Part shown: positions 1 to 5,724 of the stretch, piece by piece
How the letters are laid out: the number at the start of each line of letters is the position of its first letter
Position numbering within the stretch: the stretch's first letter is position 1
Source of the DNA: JAQGMO01 sp050954505
GTDB lineage: Bacteria; Pseudomonadota; Gammaproteobacteria; Burkholderiales; Burkholderiaceae_D
DNA length: 13,408 bases
Assembly (NCBI GenBank): GCA_050954505.1
Contig: JBPBPY010000283.1
Span: 1-13,408, forward strand
Reading direction: 5' to 3'
The notes under the pieces: generated by a model
What the model saw: only the letters and a program-made list of their open reading frames with translations
The model's database searches: none
What the model was told of the DNA's origin: nothing
Program-made: the position numbers and the translations under genes

Positions 1-132
1 TTCCTCGACCCCGCCAACCCCAAGAAACTGATGCCGCGCATCAAGCGGCTGTTTTCCCGCACCCAGCTGGAAGTGGAGGAAGTCAACATCCTGCGCGGGA
101 TTGCGCGGCAGATCCTGGATAAAAACAAGTAA
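1..132 (+). CDS. trmJ: tRNA (cytidine/uridine-2'-O-)-methyltransferase TrmJ, C-terminal fragment
   Basis: Only the last 43 codons are in the window; the reading frame is open from base 1 and ends at TAA 130-132. The fragment contains KKLMPRIKRLFSR followed by EVNILRGIARQI, which matches the C-terminal helical tail of TrmJ/SpoU-type methyltransferases, where a 'LRRLF-R-ELNILRGM' pattern is usual. TrmJ methylates the 2'-O of the ribose at position 32 in several tRNAs, using S-adenosylmethionine. The catalytic SPOUT knot lies outside the window, so activity cannot be judged. The gene points towards hicAB, 113 bp away, and no terminator hairpin is visible between them. Another SpoU-family paralogue cannot be excluded from the tail alone. 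Confidence 0.72.
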   Translation, partial: FLDPANPKKLMPRIKRLFSRTQLEVEEVNILRGIARQILDKNK

Positions 133-245
133 ACGAGCATTCAAGGAAGCTCGGTTGAACGTATGTTGACTCGCCGTTACTCACCCTGATTCAAAGCGTT
201 CTTCCAGGTTCCCGCAACGAAACCGCGGACGACAAATCATATTCC

Positions 246-539
246 TTGCTAATATCATTTTTTGATATCATATGCACGAATTCGCGCGACCATAAAACAT
301 TGATCCGTTTATTCAGTCTGCCGGTGTCAGGGACGATACCATGGCGTGATATAGAGACGCTGTTTCGATCCCTTGGCGCAGTCTTTGAGGAAAGAGCGGG
401 ATCACGTGTGGCGATCGTTTTATTCGGCGACGTGCGCGTGTTTCATCGGCCTCATCCATCTCCGGAGACTGAAAAGGCGGCAGTAGTGGCGGTAGTAGCA
501 GCACGCAAATGGCTGGAATTGAATGGAGTCGAACCATGA
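246..539 (+). CDS. hicA: HicA-family toxin of type II toxin-antitoxin module (start uncertain)
   Basis: HicA toxins are small double-stranded-RNA-binding-fold mRNA interferases. The body matches the family: LPVSGTIPWRDIETLF, then GSRVAIVLFGDVRVFHRPHP (the conserved His-Pro segment), then ARKWLELNGVEP at the C-terminus. The start is odd. Homologues as I recall them begin MNS-x-H-KTL, but here the aligned codon at 276-278 is ACG, giving TNSRDHKTL. No ATG lies in frame upstream. The first possible start is TTG at 246, which would overlap the probable promoter and lacks a Shine-Dalgarno sequence; TTG at 300 is another. Near 478-508 there is a short Val/Ala-rich expansion (AAVVAVVAARKW). The gene overlaps hicB by ATGA (536-539), a sign of translational coupling. 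It may be a living toxin with a weak start or a recently disarmed one. Family assignment is firm; the start is not. Confidence 0.78.
   Translation: MLISFFDIICTNSRDHKTLIRLFSLPVSGTIPWRDIETLFRSLGAVFEERAGSRVAIVLFGDVRVFHRPHPSPETEKAAVVAVVAARKWLELNGVEP
250..274 (+). promoter_or_regulatory. Probable hicAB promoter with overlapping inverted-repeat operator
   Basis: An extended -10 (TGC at 247-249 followed by TAATAT at 250-255) overlaps a perfect 6-bp inverted repeat, ATATCA (252-257) / TGATAT (263-268), separated by five T. The right arm lies in the 8-bp palindrome TGATATCA (263-270). HicB antitoxins with a ribbon-helix-helix domain commonly repress their own promoter, and an operator over the -10 would do this. 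No good -35 box is visible, as can occur with extended -10 promoters. The role is inferred. Confidence 0.42.
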
Positions 540-871
540 ACAATGTTATGACCATCAACGGCTTCAGCGCCGTGATTTTGTTTGATCCAGACCTTCAAAT
601 GTTTCGCGGAGAGTTTACCGGCCTTAATGGTGGGGCCGACTTCTATGCAAATGATGTCGCGGGCTTGCTCGCTGAAGGGCGCAAGTCGCTCGATACGTTC
701 CTTGAAGTATGCGCTGAGCGCGGTATTGAGCCGCGCAAGGAATATTCCGGCAAGGTCCTGTTGCGTATTTCGCGCCAAGTCCATGAAGCCGCGACGATTG
801 CTGCGCAATCAGAAGGCAAGAGTTTTAACCAGTGGGCTGCGGATGTACTGGAGCATGCGGCTCAAGCGTAA
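536..871 (+). CDS. hicB: HicB-family antitoxin
   Basis: HicB neutralises HicA by direct binding and normally represses the operon. This 111-residue protein shows both expected parts. The N-terminal domain (about 1-70) has the pattern of the partial RNase-H-like HicB fold (GFSAVILFDPDLQMFRGEF, then a region like LLAEGRKSLDTFLEVC). The C-terminus (about 73-111) contains LLRISRQVHEAATIAA and SFNQWAADVLEHAA, a ribbon-helix-helix DNA-binding domain. ATG 536 is chosen because it gives the usual 4-bp ATGA overlap with hicA and a normal N-terminus; an in-frame ATG at 509 would add nine residues with no family support. The gene converges on lexA, 86 bp away. No damage is visible, so the antitoxin looks intact even though the toxin start is doubtful. 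Confidence 0.88.
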   Translation: MNNVMTINGFSAVILFDPDLQMFRGEFTGLNGGADFYANDVAGLLAEGRKSLDTFLEVCAERGIEPRKEYSGKVLLRISRQVHEAATIAAQSEGKSFNQWAADVLEHAAQA

Positions 872-918
872 GATTTTTCCGTCATTGTCAATCAGCGTGC
901 CTACAGTCGCGCGGGTAC

Positions 919-941
919 GCCATGAGCATGTTGCTCATGGC
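919..941. repeat. Perfect inverted repeat between convergent hicB and lexA
   Basis: GCCATGAGCA (919-928) and TGCTCATGGC (932-941) form a perfect 10-bp stem with a 3-nt loop. It lies between the hicB stop (871) and the lexA stop (958). No T-run follows on either strand, so it is not a canonical intrinsic terminator. It could still block or protect 3' ends of both convergent transcripts. Confidence 0.6.
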
Positions 942-957
942 ACTTGTCAGAAGGTGA

Positions 958-1620
958 TCAATTCCACGCCCTGACCAACCCCACCGCCAGGCCTTCGAGA
1001 GCAAACTCGTCAGTGCTGGTATCAACCCGGATGATCTTGAATTCCGGGTTTTCAGGCAGCAGCTCGATGACATTGCCATTCTTGCGGTAGCGCTTGACGG
1101 TGACGTCGTCGCCAAGCCGCGCCACGACGATCTGGCCATTCTTTGCGGCGTCCGATTTTTTCACTGCCAGCAAATCGCCGTCGAGAATGCCGGCGTCGCG
1201 CATCGACATGCCGCGCACCTTGAGCAGGTAATCCGGAATGGCGGAAAACAGCGAGCGGTCGACATTGTAGGTGCTGTCGATATGTTCCTGCGCCAGGATC
1301 GGCGAGCCGGCAGCGACGCGGCCGACCAGCGGCAGGCTGAGCTGGGAAATCGATGGATGCGGGAAGGTCATCTGCATGGCATAGCGGTTGCCGGTCTTGG
1401 CCGCATTCATGTCCAGCAAACGGATGCCGCGCGACGTGCCGGGCGAGATTTCGATCGCGCCCTTGCGCGCCAGCGCCTGCAAATGTTCTTCGGCGGCATT
1501 GGCTGATCGAAAGCCGAGCTCATTGGCGATTTCGGCACGGGTGGGAGGAAAACCGGTGTTTTCGATCGCATCCCTGATCAGGCCGAGAATCTGTTCCTGG
1601 CGAGCAGTAAGTTTGAGCAT
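958..1620 (-). CDS. lexA: LexA repressor (SOS regulator, S24 self-cleaving peptidase)
   Basis: LexA represses DNA-damage genes and cleaves itself when stimulated by RecA filaments. The 220-residue protein has a winged-helix N-terminus (about 1-70; LTARQEQILGLI, GFPPTRAEIANELGF, RSANAAEEHLQAL). The peptidase domain follows, with cleavage bond Ala104-Gly105 in GRVAAGSP, nucleophile Ser139 in VRGMSMRDAGI and general base Lys176 in DDVTVKRY. All catalytic positions are present. It is longer than the 202-residue E. coli protein because of a longer linker (about 72-95), as is usual in betaproteobacteria. On the minus strand AAGG lies about 9 nt before the ATG and serves as ribosome-binding site. 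Two SOS boxes upstream indicate autoregulation. The gene stands alone, converging on hicB and diverging from rpsF. Confidence 0.97.
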   Translation of the reverse strand: MLKLTARQEQILGLIRDAIENTGFPPTRAEIANELGFRSANAAEEHLQALARKGAIEISPGTSRGIRLLDMNAAKTGNRYAMQMTFPHPSISQLSLPLVGRVAAGSPILAQEHIDSTYNVDRSLFSAIPDYLLKVRGMSMRDAGILDGDLLAVKKSDAAKNGQIVVARLGDDVTVKRYRKNGNVIELLPENPEFKIIRVDTSTDEFALEGLAVGLVRAWN

Positions 1621-1658
1621 CTGAGATAACCTTGCGGGATTGGGTAGACCAGTATGGA

Positions 1659-1674
1659 CTGGGTGTATGAACAG
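1659..1674 (-). promoter_or_regulatory. SOS box 2 (near-consensus LexA operator)
   Basis: CTGGGTGTATGAACAG matches CTGT-N8-ACAG with one mismatch in the half-sites. It is separated from box 1 by one base, giving a 17-bp centre-to-centre distance. The lexA gene of E. coli also has two operators, so a double site here is plausible; it is probably the weaker of the two. Confidence 0.7.
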
Positions 1675-1675
1675 T

Positions 1676-1691
1676 CTGTATTTTTATACAG
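1676..1691 (-). promoter_or_regulatory. SOS box 1 (LexA operator) upstream of lexA
   Basis: CTGTATTTTTATACAG is a perfect CTGT-N8-ACAG palindrome with an AT-rich core, the LexA operator form used in gamma- and betaproteobacteria. It starts 55 bp upstream of the lexA ATG and overlaps the region where the -10 should lie (TATAAA on the minus strand), so bound LexA would block its own transcription. Confidence 0.9.
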
Positions 1692-1799
1692 CATTCATGT
1701 TTCCGCAAGGACTTTCGACAACTTTTTCAATTTTTCGTGTTCGATGCCGCATTGAAATCCTCCCAGCCTGCTGAAGCGGCGTCCAAGCAATTGAAAGCA

Positions 1800-1828
1800 T
1801 TGAGTATTTGTCAGCTTTCGCGTATGAT
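1800..1828 (+). promoter_or_regulatory. Sigma70-type promoter of the rpsF operon
   Basis: TTGAGT (1800-1805) and TATGAT (1823-1828) are separated by exactly 17 bp and are good matches to the -35 and -10 consensus. Transcription should start near 1835, giving a leader of about 70 nt before the rpsF ATG. Confidence 0.75.
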
Positions 1829-1844
1829 CTCGGGTTTTCCTCTT

Positions 1845-1872
1845 CCCACACTCGTCTTGACGCCGGGGTGGG
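1845..1872 (+). ncRNA. Candidate S6:S18 ribosomal-protein leader hairpin (rpsF operon autoregulation)
   Basis: The leader can fold with an outer stem CCCAC (1845-1849) / GTGGG (1868-1872), an inner stem CGT (1853-1855) / ACG (1860-1862) and an asymmetric internal loop whose 3' side reads CCGGG. A CCG trinucleotide on the 3' side of an internal loop is the hallmark of the known S6:S18 leader motif, which mimics the S6:S18 site on 16S rRNA. The position, just upstream of the rpsF ribosome-binding site (AAGGAG 1894-1899), fits. The inner stem is short, so this is an inferred call. Confidence 0.5.
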
Positions 1873-1904
1873 CTATTTTTTGACTATGTCCATAAGGAGT
1901 TTGC

Positions 1905-2276
1905 ATGCGTCATTATGAAATCGTATTTATCGTCCATCCGGATCAGAGCGAGCAAGTGCCTGCGATGATCGAACGCTACAAGGGTATCGTCACCACCCGT
2001 GGCGGCCAGATCCATCGCGTGGAAGACTGGGGCCGCCGCCAGATGGCCTACATGATCCAGAAGCTTGCCAAAGCACACTATGTCTGCCTCAACATCGAGT
2101 GCGACAGTGAAACCCTGGAAGAAATCGAAACCGGCTTCAAGTTCAACGATGCCGTGCTGCGTCACCTGACGGTCAAGCTAAAGAAGGCCGAGACCGCGCC
2201 ATCGCCGATGATGAAGGCCGTGCAGAAGGAAGATGCTGCCAAGAGCCATCGTACCGAGGCACCGGCTGCTGCCTGA
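1905..2276 (+). CDS. rpsF: 30S ribosomal protein S6
   Basis: S6 binds the central domain of 16S rRNA together with S18 in the platform of the small subunit. The 123-residue protein starts with MRHYEIVFIVHPDQSEQVP and carries the family signature around GGQIHRVEDWGRRQMAYMI, then HYVCLNIECD and FNDAVLRHLTV. The C-terminal tail after about residue 95 is charged and Ala/Pro-rich, as is common in proteobacteria. AAGGAG lies six nt before the ATG at 1905. It is the first gene of rpsF-priB-rpsR-rplI and follows a strong promoter and a candidate autoregulatory leader. Nothing is abnormal. Confidence 0.98.
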   Translation: MRHYEIVFIVHPDQSEQVPAMIERYKGIVTTRGGQIHRVEDWGRRQMAYMIQKLAKAHYVCLNIECDSETLEEIETGFKFNDAVLRHLTVKLKKAETAPSPMMKAVQKEDAAKSHRTEAPAAA

Positions 2277-2320
2277 TTGACGTCTCGAGCAAACCAGAAT
2301 AACCAGGACAAGACAGGAAG

Positions 2321-2626
2321 GTGAACCAGTTTCAGTGTGTTGCAACGATTGCCGAACGCGAGGTGCTACGTTATACACCGGCCGGCATTCCAATTGTGTC
2401 AGCAAGATTGCTGCACAGTTCGCAACAGCTTGAAGCAGGCATCCAGAGGACCATCGAGTTCGAGATTGCCGCGCAAGCCGCAGGCGAAATCTCCGGACGA
2501 TTCGACCGGGCCGACCTGGGCGGGACCTTCCAGTTCACCGGTTTCATGGCGCGCAAGAACCGCAACAGCAGAACCCTGGTGTTCCACATCGTCGACTTTA
2601 CATCGTTGACAACGCGACAAACTTAA
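2321..2626 (+). CDS. priB: Primosomal replication protein N (PriB)
   Basis: PriB is a single-domain OB-fold protein that binds single-stranded DNA and joins PriA in restarting stalled forks. The 101-residue product (MNQFQCVATIAEREVLRYTP, then GIPIVSARLLHSSQQ, RTIEFEIAAQAAG, TFQFTGFMARKNRNSRTLVF) fits the family in length and strand pattern. Translation probably starts at GTG 2321, directly after an ACAGGAAG stretch that puts a Shine-Dalgarno core unusually close to the start; no ATG competes. The gene lies 44 bp after rpsF and 18 bp before rpsR, the conserved proteobacterial position that links a replication-restart protein to ribosome production. The short spacing and weak initiation context suggest lower translation than its ribosomal neighbours. 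Confidence 0.95.
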   Translation: MNQFQCVATIAEREVLRYTPAGIPIVSARLLHSSQQLEAGIQRTIEFEIAAQAAGEISGRFDRADLGGTFQFTGFMARKNRNSRTLVFHIVDFTSLTTRQT

Positions 2627-2644
2627 CTGATACAGGAGCCTCAA

Positions 2645-2929
2645 ATGGCATTCGGTAAAAAATTCGACAAGAGCAAGCTGAAAGAAAAGCGCAAACAACA
2701 AAACCCATTGTTCAAGCGTAAGAAATTCTGCCGTTTCACCGCAGCACATGTGGAACAGGTTGATTACAAGGACGTCGATACCTTGAAGGATTTCGTCCAG
2801 GAAAACGGCAAGATCATGCCAGCACGCCTGACCGGCACCAAGGCGCACTACCAGCGTCAAGTCGATACCGCGATCAAGCGCGCGCGTTTCCTGGCCTTGC
2901 TGCCTTACACCGACCTGCACACCGCGTAA
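2645..2929 (+). CDS. rpsR: 30S ribosomal protein S18
   Basis: S18 pairs with S6 in the platform of the 30S subunit. The 94-residue protein has a lysine-rich N-terminal extension (MAFGKKFDKSKLKEKRKQQN), as in betaproteobacteria, followed by the conserved core FKRKKFCRFTA, then VDYKDVDTLKDFVQENGKI, then PARLTGTKAHYQRQVDTAIK and KRARFLALLPYTD. AGGAG lies 7 nt before the ATG at 2645. It is the third gene of the operon. As one half of the S6:S18 complex it may also take part in feedback on the rpsF leader. Confidence 0.98.
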   Translation: MAFGKKFDKSKLKEKRKQQNPLFKRKKFCRFTAAHVEQVDYKDVDTLKDFVQENGKIMPARLTGTKAHYQRQVDTAIKRARFLALLPYTDLHTA

Positions 2930-2955
2930 TCGGCACAGGCACCTAGGAGAAATTC

Positions 2956-3408
2956 ATGCAAATCATTCTGTTGGAAAAAGTCGTTAATCTCGGCAACCTC
3001 GGTGAAGTCGTTCGCGTCAAAGACGGTTACGCACGCAACTTCCTCATCCCAAATCGCATGGCCCGCCGTGCAACGGCTGCTGCCGTGGCTGAATTCGAAG
3101 TCAAGCGCGCCGAGCTGGAAAAAATCGCCGCTGAAAAGCTGGCAGCATCGCAAGCCCAGGGTGAAAAGCTGTCCGGCCTGACCGTGCAGATTTCGCAAAA
3201 GGCTGGCGTCGATGGCCGTCTGTTTGGTTCGGTAACCAATGCCGACATCGCTGAAGCATTGACCAAGCAAGGCTTCCCGGTCGAGAAAGCGCAAGTTCGC
3301 CTGCCAACCGGTCCGCTGAAGACCACTGGCGATCATCCCGTCTCGGTTGCCCTGCATACCGATGTCGTGGTTGAAGTCACTGTTGCTGTGCTGGGCGAAC
3401 ACGCTTAA
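2956..3408 (+). CDS. rplI: 50S ribosomal protein L9
   Basis: L9 binds 23S rRNA near the L1 stalk and influences frame maintenance. The 150-residue protein has the invariant N-terminal domain (MQIILLEKVVNLGNLGEVV, then VKDGYARNFLIPNRMA), a long charged connecting helix (about 41-75) and the C-terminal domain with DGRLFGSVTNADIAEAL and a final beta-rich part (VSVALHTDVVVEVTVAV). The length is standard. TAGGAG lies 7 nt before ATG 2956, and the gene is 26 bp after rpsR. It is the last gene of the operon: an intrinsic terminator lies about 60 bp downstream of its stop. Confidence 0.98.
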   Translation: MQIILLEKVVNLGNLGEVVRVKDGYARNFLIPNRMARRATAAAVAEFEVKRAELEKIAAEKLAASQAQGEKLSGLTVQISQKAGVDGRLFGSVTNADIAEALTKQGFPVEKAQVRLPTGPLKTTGDHPVSVALHTDVVVEVTVAVLGEHA

Positions 3409-3470
3409 GCGCTGGCGTTTCATTGCAGTACTGCAGTGCAGGCGCCGGACTGGCTCCGCTGACTGCAAGA

Positions 3471-3496
3471 AAAGCCGGGCTTGCCCGGCTTTTTTT
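3471..3496 (+). terminator. Intrinsic terminator of the rpsF-rplI operon
   Basis: AAAGCCGGGC (3471-3480), a TT loop and GCCCGGCTTT (3483-3492) form a GC-rich stem that runs into a T-run ending at 3496. It separates the ribosomal operon from dnaB. Confidence 0.92.
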
Positions 3497-3580
3497 CGTC
3501 CTTGCGGTCCATGTGCTGCATTCTTCCGCCAGTGCACGACGCTTGAGCAGAAACTTGCACTCCAATAATTTTCCAGCGGA

Positions 3581-3616
3581 TTCTGTAGCTCCAGGCAAGC
3601 AGGTATAATTCGCGCC
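3581..3616 (+). promoter_or_regulatory. dnaB promoter with perfect -10 only 7 bp before the start codon
   Basis: TATAAT (3604-3609) is a perfect -10. A 17-bp spacer puts a weak -35 (TTCTGT) at 3581-3586. Transcription would start at about 3616-3617, at the A of the dnaB ATG. A second, weaker possibility is TTGAGC (3543-3548) with AATAAT (3564-3569), spacer 15 bp, which would give a short ordinary leader. Confidence 0.6.
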
Positions 3617-5002
3617 ATGAACAAGACCCCTGATCCACAACTCGATGCACTGCGTGTGCCACCGCATTCCATCGAGGCCGAACAGTCCGTGCTGGGCGGC
3701 CTGTTGCTCGATAATGCTGCCTGGGACCGGATCGCCGATTTTGTTCACCAGGATGACTTCTACCGCTTCGACCATCGCCTGATTTTCCAGCACATCGTCA
3801 AGCTGATCAACAACTCGCGTCCAGCCGACGTGATCACCGTTTTCGAATCGCTGACCGGCGTTGGCAAGGCCGACGATGTCGGCGGGCTGACCTACTTGAA
3901 TGCGCTGGCGCAGAATACGCCGTCGGCCGCCAACATCCGCCGCTATGCCGAGATCGTGCGCGACCGTGGCGTGCTGCGCAAGCTGATCACGGTTGCCGAT
4001 GAAATTTCCGGCAATGCGTTCAATCCGCAAGGCAAGGAAGTCAAGCAGATGCTCGACGAGGCCGAGTCGAAGATCTTTGCCATCGCGGAAGAGGGCGCCC
4101 GTGGCGCCCAGGGTTTCCAGGAAATCCAGCCGCTGCTGACCCAGGTGGTCGAGCGCATCGATGAACTGTACAACCGCGACCAGACCAGCGACATTACCGG
4201 CGTGCCGACCGGCTTTGCCGACCTCGACAAGATGACCTCGGGCCTGCAGCCGGGTGACCTGATCATCGTTGCCGGCCGTCCGTCGATGGGCAAGACGGCG
4301 TTCTCGATTAACATTGGTGAAAACGTCGCCATCGACAGCGGCTTGCCGGTGGCGGTGTTTTCCATGGAAATGGGCGGCGCGCAACTGGCCATGCGGATGC
4401 TGGGCTCGGTCGGCCGGCTCGACCAGCATCGGCTGCGCACCGGCCGGCTGATCGACGAAGACTGGCCGCGCCTGACCCATGCGATCCAGAAGATGAACGA
4501 TGCCCAGCTCTACATCGACGAAACCCCGGCGCTGAATTCGATCGAATTGCGCGCCCGTTCACGGCGCCTGTCGCGCCAGTGCGGCAAGCTCGGCCTGATC
4601 ATCATCGACTACCTGCAGCTGATGTCGGCCAACAGCGCCGGTGAAAACCGCGCTACCGAAATTTCGGAAATCTCGCGTAGCCTCAAAGGGCTGGCTAAGG
4701 AATTGAATTGTCCGGTAATTGCGCTGTCGCAGCTCAACCGCTCGCTGGAACAGCGCCCCAACAAACGCCCGGTCATGTCCGACTTGCGCGAGTCGGGCGC
4801 CATCGAGCAGGATGCCGACGTCATCATGTTCATTTACCGCGACCAGGTTTACAATCCCGATTCCCCGGACAAGGGTACCGCCGAGATCATCATCGGCAAG
4901 CAGCGTAACGGACCGATCGGTGCGATACGGCTGACCTTCCAGGGCGAATACACCAAGTTCGACAACTACACCGGTACGGCCGAACTGTACCAGGGTGACT
5001 GA
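3617..5002 (+). CDS. dnaB: Replicative DNA helicase DnaB
   Basis: DnaB is the hexameric 5'-3' helicase that opens the replication fork and recruits primase. The 461-residue protein has the N-terminal primase-interacting domain (about 15-115; PPHSIEAEQSVLGGLLLDN) and a RecA-like C-terminal domain (about 190-455). The latter has Walker A GRPSMGKT (220-227), Walker B with Asp331 in LIIIDYLQLM, the sensor segment VIALSQLNRSLEQR and the arginine-finger region IIIGKQRNGPIG (Arg430). Length is close to E. coli DnaB (471), and there is no intein at the usual P-loop site. ATG 3617 has no Shine-Dalgarno sequence at normal spacing, and a perfect -10 sits 7 bp before it, so translation may be leaderless. 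After the stop, GGCCCGC (5005-5011) / GCGGGCC (5027-5033) can pair but lacks a T-run. Confidence 0.98.
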   Translation: MNKTPDPQLDALRVPPHSIEAEQSVLGGLLLDNAAWDRIADFVHQDDFYRFDHRLIFQHIVKLINNSRPADVITVFESLTGVGKADDVGGLTYLNALAQNTPSAANIRRYAEIVRDRGVLRKLITVADEISGNAFNPQGKEVKQMLDEAESKIFAIAEEGARGAQGFQEIQPLLTQVVERIDELYNRDQTSDITGVPTGFADLDKMTSGLQPGDLIIVAGRPSMGKTAFSINIGENVAIDSGLPVAVFSMEMGGAQLAMRMLGSVGRLDQHRLRTGRLIDEDWPRLTHAIQKMNDAQLYIDETPALNSIELRARSRRLSRQCGKLGLIIIDYLQLMSANSAGENRATEISEISRSLKGLAKELNCPVIALSQLNRSLEQRPNKRPVMSDLRESGAIEQDADVIMFIYRDQVYNPDSPDKGTAEIIIGKQRNGPIGAIRLTFQGEYTKFDNYTGTAELYQGD

Positions 5003-5063
5003 CCGGCCCGCGCCCGTGCTGGCGAGGCGGGCCGCCATGACCTACCATTGAGAGACCACGATA

Positions 5064-5690
5064 ATGTTTGGAAGACTGATGCCCACCGAGGGCAAATTTT
5101 TTGACCTCTTCAACCAGCATGCCGAGCTTTGCATCAAGGGCGCCAGGGAAATGGTTTCCCTGATGACCAATTTCGATGACCTGGAAAACCGCGTCCATGC
5201 AATCGAAGGCATCGAGAAGGAAGCCGACAAGGTCACCCATGCCACGCTGGACCTGCTGCACAAGACCTTCATCACGCCGCTCGACCGCGACGACATCCAT
5301 CAGCTGATCACGCGCATGGACGACATCCTCGACCTGCTCGAAGATGCGGCGCAGACGATTTCGCTCTACGACATCAAGGCCATCACGCCGGAAGCCAAGC
5401 GGCTCGCCGAGCTGTGCCTGGCATGTACCGAGAAGGTCAAGGCGGCGGTGATCCTGTTGCCGAACATGGACAATTCGCGCCAGATCCTCGACGTCTGCGC
5501 CGAGATCGACCGCCTGGAGTCGGACGCCGACCATGTCATGCGCGCGGCAATGTCGAAACTGTTTCGCGATGAACCCGATGTGCGCAACCTCATCAAGCTC
5601 AAGGCGATCTATGAAATCCTCGAGACGGTGACCGACCGCTGCGAGGATGTCGCCAACATCATCGAAGGCATCATCGTCGAAAACGCCTGA
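5064..5690 (+). CDS. DUF47 / PhoU-like phosphate transport regulator
   Basis: Proteins of the DUF47 (TIGR00153, PhoU_div) family are helical, PhoU-like, and are usually encoded next to Pit-type phosphate permeases, whose activity they are thought to modulate. The 208-residue product begins MFGRLMPTEGKFFDLFNQHA, typical of the family, and contains the paired acidic helices AIEGIEKEADKVTHATLDLL and DRLESDADHVMRAAMSKLF, which resemble the E-x-x-x-D metal-binding motifs of PhoU. It ends EILETVTDRCEDVANIIEGI. No signal peptide or membrane segment is seen, so it is cytoplasmic. The ribosome-binding site is poor (GAGAG about 15 nt upstream). The next gene, pit, follows after 34 bp, so the two almost surely form one unit. 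The regulatory role is inferred from family and context. Confidence 0.92.
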   Translation: MFGRLMPTEGKFFDLFNQHAELCIKGAREMVSLMTNFDDLENRVHAIEGIEKEADKVTHATLDLLHKTFITPLDRDDIHQLITRMDDILDLLEDAAQTISLYDIKAITPEAKRLAELCLACTEKVKAAVILLPNMDNSRQILDVCAEIDRLESDADHVMRAAMSKLFRDEPDVRNLIKLKAIYEILETVTDRCEDVANIIEGIIVENA

Positions 5691-5724
5691 GGCCAGCCGC
5701 GCTTCGGGTCACAATAAGAAAAGC

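Noticed and set aside
133..245. The spacer after trmJ considered for a tRNA or a standard promoter (TTGACT at 166-171)
   Set aside because: No cloverleaf can be drawn, and the -10 at 17 bp (ATTCAA) is poor.
3377..4480. A 367-codon minus-strand frame opposite dnaB
   Set aside because: It is antisense to dnaB, which is unmistakable; GC-rich third positions make such frames common.
5005..5033. Hairpin GGCCCGC / GCGGGCC after dnaB as a terminator
   Set aside because: The loop is 15 nt and no T-run follows; it may be only a GC-rich coincidence.
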